64,000 nucleotides of DNA from Spiroplasma endosymbiont of Diplazon laetatorius. Lineage in GTDB: Bacteria; Bacillota_I; Bacilli_A; Mycoplasmatales; Mycoplasmataceae. The first letter of the stretch is position 1; every line of letters begins with the position of its first letter. This document shows, in pieces, positions 11,457-20,867 of the stretch. Made by a program: the position numbers and the translations under genes. The notes under the pieces were generated by a model, which worked only from the letters and a program-made list of their open reading frames with translations, was not told where the DNA came from and ran no database searches. Location of the stretch: NCBI RefSeq assembly GCF_964019625.1, contig NZ_OZ026458.1, positions 434,001-498,000 of the forward strand, read 5' to 3'.

Positions 11457-13175
11457 ATGAAACGTACACATACATGTGGTGAACTTACTTTAAAAAATGT
11501 AAACGAAAACGTTATCTTACAAGGGTGAGTAACTAAGGTTAGAAAGATGGGGGCAATGAACTTTATCGATCTAAGAGATAGATATGGTATTACTCAACTT
11601 GTAATTGATGAATCAATCAGTTTAGAAAATGTTAAATCAGAATATGTTTTAGAAGTTGAAGGAAAAGTTATTGAAAGAAAATCAAAAAACTTAGACTTAA
11701 AAACTGGTGAAATCGAAATTAAAGTTGAAAAGGTTACTTTAATTAATAAATCTGAATTAACTCCATTTGAAATTAAAGATGGAATTGAATCTCAAGAAGA
11801 TACAAGATTGACTTACAGATACTTGGACTTAAGAAGACCAGAAATGCAAAACAACTTACTTGTAAGAAGTAAAATGAATCATGTTGTTAGAAACTTTTTT
11901 GTTGATCAAGAATTTATTGAAATTGAAACTCCTATATTTGGTAAATCAACTCCAGAAGGAGCAAGAGACTTTCTAGTTCCTTCAAGATTAAATGCAGGTA
12001 AATTTTATGCATTGCCTCAATCTCCTCAATTATATAAACAATTATTTATGATATCTGGTTTAGATAGATACTTTCAAATTGTTAAATGTTTTAGGGATGA
12101 AGATTTAAGAATCGACAGACAACCAGAATTTACTCAATTAGATATGGAAATGTCATTTGCTGATGCTGATGATGTTATGAATACAATTGAAGCTCTAGTA
12201 AAAAAAGTAATTTTTGAAATTAAAGGAATTGATATTAAAGAATCAATTCAAAGAATTTCATGACATGAATCAATGGATAAATATGGAAATGATAAACCCG
12301 ATTTAAGATTTGGTTTTGAAATACATTCATTAAATGAAGTTTTCAAAAATACTGAAATTCCATTATTTTCAAATTTAGAAGACAAATCAATTAGAGCAAT
12401 TTGTGTTGATTCTCTTTTAAACAAAAAAGAATTAGAAGACTTAACTGAAGTTGCAAAACAAAATAGTGTAAATATTTTAGCTTTTGCAAAATATGATTCA
12501 AATGAATGAACTGGATCAATAGGTTCAAAACTTTCAGAAGATGAAAAAACAAAATTAATTGCAGAGTTTGATATTAAAACTTCTTCAACTATTTTATTTG
12601 TTGTTGAAGAATATTACAAAGCAAGTCAAGCAATGGGTTCTATTAGAAATAGAGTTGCAAAACTTTTAAACTTAATAGATTCAGAAGTTATGAAATTAGC
12701 TTTAATAGTTGATTTCCCATTATTTGAATTCTCAGAAGAAGAAAACAGATTTGTTGCAGCTCATCATCCATTTACAATGCCAGCAGATTCATCGCTTGAT
12801 AATTTTGAATCAAACAAAAAAGATGCATTAGCAAAAGCTTATGACATTGTTTTAAATGGTTTTGAAATTGGTGGGGGAAGTCAAAGAATTACTGACGCTT
12901 CAATTCAAAAAAGAATGTTTGATGCAATTGGCTTAACAGAAGAGCAAATTGAATCTAACTTTGGGTGATTTGTAAATGCATACAAATATGGAGCTCCATA
13001 TCATGCCGGTTGTGCTCTTGGGTTAGATAGAATTTGTATGTTATTAACTGGTTCTGAAAACATAAGAGAAGTTATAGCATTTCCTAAAAACTCATCAGGA
13101 GTTGATCCAATGACAAATGCACCAGATGTAGTTACAAATCAACAACTAGATGAATTAAACATTAAATTAAAATAA
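11457..13175 (+). CDS. aspS: aspartate--tRNA ligase
   Basis: 572 residues, class II synthetase. An N-terminal OB-fold anticodon-binding domain (about 1-105), then motif 1, motif 2 (FRDEDLRIDRQPEFTQLD), the bacterial GAD insertion (about 285-400) and motif 3 (GLDRI) near the C-terminus. Start ATG lies 3 nt after hisS stop; the first 30 residues contain TGA Trp codons. It probably charges tRNA-Asp only, since mollicutes normally have a separate AsnRS, but discrimination cannot be judged here. Confidence 0.95.
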
Positions 13176-13197
13176 TCCTTTTGGATTATTTTTTTTT
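13171..13197 (+). terminator. intrinsic terminator after aspS
   Basis: AATAATCC-TTTT-GGATTATT followed by T7; begins within the last aspS codons. Confidence 0.85.
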
Positions 13198-13222
13198 GTT
13201 AAAATCCTATTAGGTGAAATGA

Positions 13223-13666
13223 ATGAAAAAACTATTAACTTTAATATCAGGATTAACTCTAACAACTACAAGTTCAAGTACTTTAATTAATGTAACTTCT
13301 TGTTCTATGTTTTGACCTGAATATCCAACTTCTAAAGAAGATGCTCAAAAACTTTATGACGAACACAATGATAAAACAATAAAACTTTATAACTCTCTTC
13401 CTGAAGATTATGATTGAAATAAATCTACATTTTCAAGAAAAGCACAAGATATTATTTTAGAAAGAACTTGGACATTGAGTTATAAGTTGATATTAGACAA
13501 ATTTGATAATAAAGAATGAAATGATAAAAATGATTTAGATGATTTTTTAACTTTAACTTATAATGAATCAACTCAAGAATCAGTTAAATATTCAACAAAA
13601 ACAACAAGAGAAAAACAATTAGATATTTATGTTTGAACCAAAAATGCTGTCAATTCAATAAAATAA
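13223..13666 (+). CDS. small lipoprotein, unknown function
   Basis: 147 residues. N-terminal lipoprotein signal (basic MKKLL, hydrophobic Ser/Thr-rich core) with lipobox VTSC, so the mature protein would start at Cys27 and sit on the outer face of the membrane. The mature part is hydrophilic and rich in Asp, Lys and Trp codons written TGA. The signal is nearly the same as that of the chitinase-like lipoprotein at 15069. No recognisable domain. SD AGGTG 6 nt before ATG; the alternative ATG four bases upstream is out of frame. Confidence 0.8.
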
Positions 13667-13754
13667 ATTAAAAATGTTTTAGTAAGTTAAAACTATTTTT
13701 GTAGATAAAACCCTTTTATATCTTTAATATAGAGAAATAAGGGGGTGAAACAAA

Positions 13755-14519
13755 ATGAAATCACTTAACTTTCAAGTTACTTACAAATATTTCTTTGGAC
13801 TATTGTCATTTTTTACAATATTTTCATACTATATTTGAAACATAGTAACAGCAAGAGAAGTAAATGGCGATTATCAAGGTAATTATGAAATTTATACAAT
13901 TGATTACTTTACTACATTTACTTTACTTTCAAACTTATTAGTACAAATATGATTCATATATGCTGCTATAAACCATAAAAAAGAAGGTAGAACAAAATTC
14001 TTGAGCAATACAACAGCTAATGCATTGGCAACAATTATTACAGTTACTTTAATTGTTTATAATGGAATACTTATTCCTGTAGAAGGTTTCCCAAGCCATC
14101 CATTCTCAATTTTTGTAACACTAGTAGATCACGCTGTAGTTCCAGTTGCTTTTATACTTTATATTAACTTGTTTATGACAAATAAAGAACAAGTGGGGTT
14201 AAAAGAATTCTTTATTAAAAAATTCTGAATACAATTTGCAATGGTTTTAAGTTACTGTTTATATGCAATGGTTCGTGGAGAATTCAGATATAATTCTTCA
14301 GGAGATTATTATTACAATGCAAAAGAGGGTATTAATTTACTTTACCCATATTTCTTCTTAGATGTTCATCATGTTGGACCTGGAGGAATTCCTGGATATG
14401 GTTGATTCTTTATAGCTTTCTTTGCGATATTAGGAATGCTAGTAGGATTTAGTTTCTTATATAATTTTATTAATAACAAAGTTATTAATAAGGGTTTTTA
14501 TCAAAAATTAAATAAATAG
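13755..14519 (+). CDS. Pr6Pr-like integral membrane protein
   Basis: 254 residues with about six transmembrane helices. Segment TIDYFTTFTLLSNLLVQIWF near residue 50-70 and a conserved-looking HAVVPVAFILY segment resemble the Pr6Pr family of bacterial membrane proteins (FT-x-SN-L motif). Function is unknown in that family. A GGGGGTG Shine-Dalgarno at 13741-13747 sets the start. No terminator is obvious downstream. Confidence 0.65.
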
Positions 14520-14636
14520 TATTCTAAAATTAAACAATATTTACTATATAATATAAAAGGTGTTGATAGACACATCTTTTGATAGCGTATTATTTTATTG
14601 CCTTTAAAAGACTTAAATAGAAAGGCAGTAAAACTT

Positions 14637-14933
14637 ATGGGATTTGACAACAAAGATAACTTTAGACGTTCAAGAAGTGAAGGATCAAGAGATGGTGGAG
14701 ATCGTGAACGCGGTGGAGACCGTGGTGGAAGATCTGGTGGATTCAGTGGTCGCGGTGGAGACCGTGGCGGAAGATCTGGTGGATTCGGTGGTCGCGGTGG
14801 AGACCGTGGCGGAAGATCTGGTGGATTTGGTGGACAAGGTGGTAATTCAGGAAGAATTGACAACTTTGAAAAACCACTATTAGAACTTTTAAAAGAAATT
14901 AATGAAAAATTAGACCTTTTATTAAAAAAATAG
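14637..14933 (+). CDS. RGG-box glycine/arginine-rich protein
   Basis: 98 residues in three parts: a short N-terminus (MGFDNKDNFRRSRSEGSRD), a central low-complexity block with three 14-residue repeats of the form RGGDRGGRSGGFGG, and a Leu/Lys/Glu helix (LLELLKEINEKLDLLLKK) that could oligomerise. RGG repeats bind RNA in other systems; here RNA binding is inference. The repeat DNA is unusually GC-rich and uses CGC/CGT for Arg, unlike the AGA used almost everywhere else in the window. An in-frame TTG at 14598 could add 13 residues but has no Shine-Dalgarno. A TATAAT at 14547-14552 would give a long leader (about 75 nt). Confidence 0.75.
   Translation: MGFDNKDNFRRSRSEGSRDGGDRERGGDRGGRSGGFSGRGGDRGGRSGGFGGRGGDRGGRSGGFGGQGGNSGRIDNFEKPLLELLKEINEKLDLLLKK
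14709..14834 (+). repeat. three tandem 42-bp repeats inside the RGG gene
   Basis: Units at 14709-14750, 14751-14792 and 14793-14834 differ by only a few substitutions. They encode the RGG repeats and keep the reading frame, so copy number could vary without breaking the gene. Confidence 0.9.
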
Positions 14934-14946
14934 GTAAATTTTTATA

Positions 14947-14979
14947 AAACTTTCAGATTTATTATCTGAAAGTTTTTTT
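14947..14979 (+). terminator. strong intrinsic terminator after the RGG gene
   Basis: A perfect 12-bp stem AAACTTTCAGAT / ATCTGAAAGTTT with a 5-nt loop, then more T residues. Confidence 0.9.
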
Positions 14980-15068
14980 ATTATCCTTTATTTATCTACT
15001 TTTATGAGCTTGTCAAGTTTTTATTTATTCTAAAAATATGATATTTTAAGATAAATGAGGTAAAAAAT

Positions 15069-16838
15069 ATGAAAAAATTACTTTCTCTAATATCAGCTTT
15101 ATCTTTAACAACTTCGACTTCAACTGCAGTTGTTTCTTGTGGAATTTTTGGTGGTAACAATAATAACCCTGGAGAAAAAACAGAAATATCTAAAGTTCTA
15201 ACAAAATCTTACATTGGAAAAATACCAAATAATACATCAACTAGAATAATGCAAACAGTTGCTGAATTAAATCCAAGTTTAAATTTAAAATTTGTTGATA
15301 TAAAAGATATAACAGAAACTCAGGCAACTATTTTTGCAAGAGAAAGTGGTAATTATACTGGTAGTATTGTTGTTACATTCGAAATAGGTGAAGATGAAAA
15401 ACCAAATCCTGAAAATGATCTTGCTAATTTAATAAAAGTAACTGATTTAGGGACTTTAAATGATTCTCAACAATGAACTATTAAAACTAGAATTGTTGAA
15501 CTAAATTCAAAAATAGATATTAATAATATTTTGATTACTAACATAGAAAAAAATAGTGCTATTGTAAAAGATGCTGGTGGTAATCTATATTCAGGAAAAG
15601 TTACTGTAACTTTCAAAACAAAAGATGAAGAAATCAAACCAGAAATAGATTTATCTACTATTATTAAAAATACACAATTAGGAGAAATAAGAAATAATAA
15701 TCAAAGTACTATCTTAACTGCTGCTAAATCTAAAAATACAGAATTGAAGAAAGACTCTGTAATTGCCACTGAAATAACACAAACAAGTGCTGTTATAACT
15801 GGTAGTGGAAATGGATACTATACTGGAAGTGTTAAAGTTACATTTACAGTTAAAGATGAAGGAACAGAACAAATAGACAAAGTATTAGTTGGATATTATT
15901 ATGATTGAGGTGGAGAAGCCCAAGTAAAACCAACTTTTGAAGAAATAGCTAAAACAAACTATAACGTTATTGATGTGTCTTTCTTGTATTCAAGAGAATC
16001 TTATGTAATGCCTGTTTATGAACCGATAAATGCCTATGAAGTAAAAGAAGGTATTAAACTATTACACTCACAAGGAAAAAAAGTGATTATTTCTATGGGT
16101 GGAGCTACAGGAGATGAAATGAGATTTAGATATGATCAAAAAGATCAATTAAAACAAACCATTTTAAATGTAGTTGATGAATATGGTTTTGATGGACTTG
16201 ATATTGACTGAGAAGGTTCATGTTTAACAGATAGAGAAAGTCAAAGAACAACAATTGATGCTTTAAAAGAAATAAAAGATGAAAGATCTGACTTTTTGAT
16301 AACAATGGCTCCTGAAATGCCTTACTTAAAAAATGATACCGAAGCTTCGAGAGGAAGTTACATACCATTCTTAAAAGGTTTAGATGATTATTATGATTGA
16401 ATAAATCCTCAATTATATAATGGTTGAGCTTTTGGACCATATGTAGATTATGAAGATCAACAAAGACTTAACTTAAATTTAAGTTATATTTCAAATGATG
16501 ATGTGGAACATAGAGCAGAATTTTACTATTTAATGACAAAATACCTAACTACTACTTACAGTTCGCAAAATGGTTTTTATCTGATTGATCCAGATAGATT
16601 TGTAATGGGTGCATCTACAAACGAACCAGCTGGTAGAGGTGCTGCAACAGAAGAAGCAATTAAAAAATCATATCAATGATTAAGTGAAGATGGTATTTAT
16701 ACAAAAGGTCTTATGACTTGGGCTTTAAATTATGATGCTTATGAAGGGCCAATTACTTCTAATGGACAAGTAATTAACTGAAAAAAATGATCATTTGAAT
16801 CATGATTTAATGAAACACATGGTAAAGAAAATAAATAA
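15069..16838 (+). CDS. GH18 chitinase-like lipoprotein with repeat domains
   Basis: 589 residues. Lipoprotein signal with lipobox VVSC (Cys24). Residues ~35-275 hold three repeats of about 80 residues (pattern D-L-x-x-x-I-x-x-T-x-LG-x-I, ending G-x-Y-x-G-x-V-x-V-T-F), likely beta-rich spacers. Residues ~278-589 form a glycoside hydrolase family 18 barrel with the complete catalytic signature FDGLDIDWE (D375, D378, D380, E382) and an upstream KKVIISMGGATG. It is therefore predicted to be a surface-tethered active chitinase or endo-N-acetylglucosaminidase. The same organism carries nagA (60892), which would use the released amino sugar after import. Confidence 0.88.
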
Positions 16839-16858
16839 GTACTTTAAAGGGTAATGTA

Positions 16859-16888
16859 TTGTAAAAGCACACTTAATTGATATATAAT
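16859..16888 (+). promoter_or_regulatory. sigma70-type promoter for the 16921 gene
   Basis: TTGTAA (16859-16864), 18-nt spacer, TATAAT (16883-16888), about 33 nt before the ATG. Confidence 0.6.
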
Positions 16889-16920
16889 TTATTTAATATA
16901 TAAAGATTGGAAGAGATAAC

Positions 16921-17448
16921 ATGGCATTAGACAACAGTGTAAAAAATTTAATTGGAAATCTATTCAGAATAGATGATAACTTAACTTTATTTGCTCCAGG
17001 TTATTTGGCATCAAAAAAAGTTACAGAAGACAACCTACCTTGATTAGGGCTTAAAAATTTAAATAGAGTTGTTTATTTTGCAACAACATTTAATTACTTC
17101 TTTTTTGAAACAATGATAGCAGACATAACAATTGCTATGGATACTAAGAAAAAAGAACCAATCATAATTGAAGTTAGAGATAACTTTACAAACTTAATTG
17201 AATTAGAAAAACTTGGATTCTTACAATCAAAAGTTGAAAATATACCAGCATCACAAATGTTGTTATTAAAAGATATTTATAAATTTATGGCAACTAAATA
17301 TGATAAATTTAATACTTTATTTGAAAATGATCCAAATATTAAAATGCTAGCAAAACACAGTGGTAATTTATCAGCTCCTGTTTTCTTAGAAGAAAGAGAA
17401 GTTTATGAATATTATGAAAAAGCTGCAAAGCAAATATTTAGTAAATAG
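16921..17448 (+). CDS. unknown soluble protein
   Basis: 175 residues, SD GGAAGAG upstream. Mostly helical with no signal peptide or transmembrane segment, although one aromatic stretch (VVYFATTFNYFFFET, about 47-61) is strongly hydrophobic. One TGA Trp. No family recognised. It has its own promoter and a terminator immediately after the stop, so it is probably monocistronic. Confidence 0.75.
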
Positions 17449-17474
17449 AAAATTCCTTTAAAGGAATTTTTTTT
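17449..17474 (+). terminator. intrinsic terminator
   Basis: AAAATTCCTTT / AAAGGAATTTT palindromic stem followed by T residues directly after the 16921 gene. Confidence 0.8.
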
Positions 17475-17486
17475 AGGTGAGAAAAA

Positions 17487-19292
17487 ATGAAAAGAAATGA
17501 AGCGCACAATAAATATAAATGAAACTTATTAGAACTTTATAAAACAGATGAAGAATTTTTAAAAGATTTAGATTTGTATATTGAAAAAAATAAAGAACTT
17601 TTAAATTTTAAAGATACATTAAATAGTAAAGAAAATTTTATAAATTTTTTACATCAATCAATTAATGTTGATAAGTATTCTTCAAAGTTAGGACATTTTT
17701 TAAAACATTTATATGTTGATCAAAAAAATGAGAGACTAACAAATTTAGAATCAATTTACAGTAAAAAGATGCAACAATTTGATGGTAAGTTTTCTTGAAT
17801 AAGTGAAGAAATAAAAAATGCAGGTCAAGAAAATATTTTAGAATGACTTTCGAGTGACGAAACTTTAAAACACTATTCAAAAAGTTACAAAGATTTTTTT
17901 AAACATATAAAATATCTACTTCCTCAAAAAGATAGAGAATTAATTTCAAAAGTTTCAAACTCAAGTTCTATGATTTATGAAATGTATGAAACAATGAGAT
18001 TTAAAGATAATGAAGAAAAAATATTAAACTATAAAGAAAAAGAATACATAGTTAATCAAAAATTTATTTCTGACATCTACACTTATTCTGATCCGATAAA
18101 AGATCAAGAGTTAAGAGCATTAGCAAGTTTAAAATATAAAGAAGATATAAATAATAAAAAACATACGTTTGCAAAAATATATGAGTCAATAGTAAAAGAA
18201 GAAATTGAATCATGCAAAATTTTGGGAATGAAAGGTTTTAAAGAAAACTTTTTTGATGATGATGATTTTTCTATAAAAGATTTTTTAAGTTTACTTGAGT
18301 TTACTTCAAAAAATTCAAAAGTATATTATAAGTATTATGGAGTTATAAAAAATTATTTAAAGCTAGATAAATTTTATGGAACCGATTCAAGTTTAGAATT
18401 ATTTAAATTGGAAAAATTAAATTACAGTGTAGAGGATGCGAAAGAAATTATCACAAAATCTTTAAAACCATTAGGGGATGAGTATCTTAAAAATTTAGAA
18501 TATTGTTGAAGTGAAAATAAAATTGATTATTTTGAAGATGAAAACAAATCAACAGGAGCATTCACTGTTGGAAGTCACACTTATGATTCATTAATTTCTA
18601 TGAACTTTACAGATGATGTAGATTCAATTTCTACTTTAGCACATGAAGTAGGACACGCTGTTCACAACTTGTTTGCAAAACAAAATCAACCCAAACCATT
18701 GAATGGTTTTTCAAACATGATTGCAGAAGTGGCATCAACTTTTAATGAGCATTTATTATTTGATTACTTAATAAAAAATGAAAAAGATGAAAACAGAAAA
18801 CTAACTTTAATTCAAAATAGAATTGAATTTATTTTTAACAATTTCTTTTCAGCTGTTGCAGATGCACAATTTGAATTTAACTGTTATGAAGAAAGTGAGA
18901 AAGGCAAAATTCTTACTTTAGAAAAAATATCAGAGCTATTAAAAATATCTAATAGAAAAATACTTGGGAAATCTATTTTTGATAGATTTGATTCTGAAAG
19001 CTACAAATATAGTTGAATTTCTATATCTCATTTATTTGAACAACCATTTTATATTTATAAATATGCAGTATCAATTGCTGTTTCATTTAAATTATATTCA
19101 CAATTTAAATCTACAAGTGATTCAACACAAATAATAAATTTATTAAAAGACGGGGGAAGTTTAGAAGTTACAGAATTATTTAGCAAGTATGGTTTTGATT
19201 GCAAAAATGAAAATTCATATAGTGAAATAATACAAGAAGTAGAAAACTTAGTAGATCAATTTGAATCTTTATTGAATAAAAAAACAACTTAA
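17487..19292 (+). CDS. pepF: oligoendopeptidase F (M3 metallopeptidase)
   Basis: 601 residues, the usual length of PepF. Zinc site complete: H386-E387-V-G-H390 (TLAHEVGHAVHNLF) and E414 in MIAEVASTFNEHLL. It cleaves short imported peptides in the cytoplasm, an important amino-acid source for mollicutes. No signal peptide. SD AGGTGAG before ATG 17487; a Met at 17571 lies too far inside. Several TGA Trp codons. Confidence 0.92.
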
Positions 19293-19308
19293 TAAAAGTT
19301 GTTTTTTT
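19281..19308. terminator. bidirectional terminator after pepF
   Basis: AACAACTT-AATAA-AAGTTGTT with T tract on the plus side and A tract on the other; it also serves the convergent gene ending at 19307. Confidence 0.75.
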
Positions 19309-20002
19309 AATATACATTTGCCAAAAATCTTGAGTAATATTGAATTATTGAATTTGTAAACACTATTACTTCAATAGATATTATATTAATATCAATCAAG
19401 TTCTGTTCTGATATCTTAGTTTTCTTTTTTAATACTCTTGCATACTTCATCACTTCTCTAACAACATAATCTATACTAGTTATTTGTTCTTTGCTTGAGA
19501 AAACTTTTTCTGAAAGTAGATCAATATATTCATCTTGTTTTAATATTTTTAAAACTTCTCTTTTATACATTTCAAAATAATTTATTATACATTTATTAAC
19601 TTCTTCTAATGCAAATTCTTGTTTTTTACCAATATCTTTTTTTTCTATAGTTTCATAAAATGAACATATTAACTCAATTGATTTTGTTCAACCCAATATA
19701 GCTACATAATCTACTATTAATTTATGAAATTTTGAAAGCAATCTTGAGTTTGAATTTATTAGTTTAAATTTTTGATTATAAAAATTTGTATAATTGTCTA
19801 TTTGCTGAAATAATTCTTTGTAATTGTCATAACTATATGTGTATTCAATTTTAAAATCATCGATGTTTTTGTTAAATTTTACCAATCACATTCTTAGTTT
19901 TTTAATATTTTTCACAACATTTTTTTCTCAATAAGGATTAACATTTTTCGAATTATTAATATCATTTTCACTTATCTTAAAAGGTTTAAAATTACTAATC
20001 AT
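19307..20002 (-). CDS. unknown, mostly helical protein
   Basis: 231 residues, opening codons ATG ATT AGT. Long predicted helices with many Lys, Ile, Tyr and Glu; no signal peptide, membrane helix, Cys pair or recognisable catalytic motif. Four TGA Trp codons. The Shine-Dalgarno is weak. It is divergent from the 20074 gene, with only 71 nt between the two starts, so the two could share control. No family recognised. Confidence 0.7.
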
Positions 20003-20073
20003 TTTTATCAAACTTTCTATAAATCGTTATTTTTATTATATATTAATAATATACAAAGAAGAGGAATACTTTT

Positions 20074-20766
20074 ATGCTTGGAAAATATGAATTTAAAGAA
20101 GAACATATTGAAGATGTAATGAAATTTTTTGAGCCTGCAATACATACAATCGGTGTATTGTTGGAGGAACAAAAAATAGAATTAAAAAGAAATAATTTAT
20201 TAGATGATTCTTTCATAAAAGTATTTGATTTTTTTAAAAACATGCAATACCTAGATGATTTTAATGAAGGTAAAGATATCATAGCTTTTTATTATGATGA
20301 ATTTTGAAAAACTTTAATTAACCTAAACAAAGATCAAGTTGTAGATAGACATAAGTTTTGACCAAATATAATTTCTATTTTTCAAATTTCAGAAGTTTTA
20401 GATAGATGAATTAAAGCAAGTTACGACAACATAAGAAGAGGTGGGTTAGCCTTAACTGTTGAAGAGTGTGTAGAAGACTTAAAAAATATAATTACAAATC
20501 ACTGTAAAAATTTAAAGAAAGTAGAAAAAAATCTTTTTTTCGACAATCAAATAAATGAATTGTTAGATATGTTTTTAAATTCTAGAAAATTTAAAACAAT
20601 GGAAAATTCTTCAGAAATAATTTTAGGTATATTAGAAGATAAAAATACAAATGATGAAAAAGTTCATAATATTTTTGAAACTAATTCTGAAGAATACTGA
20701 AATACTTTTAATATTCTTACTAGAATATCTATTTTATCTGGTTTTGCTTTGCTTCTTGAGGAGTAG
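20074..20766 (+). CDS. unknown, mostly helical protein
   Basis: 230 residues, SD AGAGGA about 12 nt before ATG. Acidic and helical, with aromatic patches (AFYYDEFW) and no recognisable domain. In-frame TGA at Trp positions (FW, RW, YW). Nearly the same length as the divergent neighbour at 19307-20002, but I see no clear sequence similarity. Not recognised. Confidence 0.75.
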
Positions 20767-20771
20767 TCCTG

Positions 20772-20800
20772 TTGAGAATGTAACTTATTTAGTGTATAAT
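20772..20800 (+). promoter_or_regulatory. near-consensus promoter for the 20868 gene
   Basis: TTGAGA (20772-20777), 17-nt spacer, perfect TATAAT (20795-20800). One of the best promoters in the window. Confidence 0.8.
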
Positions 20801-20867
20801 AAGACTAATAAAAAAATTAGGGTATAAATTTTAAAGAGTATTGATTCTTTCTGGGAGACAATTAAAT

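Noticed and set aside
14501-14863. Minus-strand Pro-rich open frame opposite the RGG gene
   Set aside because: It is the antisense shadow of the Gly/Arg repeats: Pro codons mirror Gly codons, and it has no Shine-Dalgarno.
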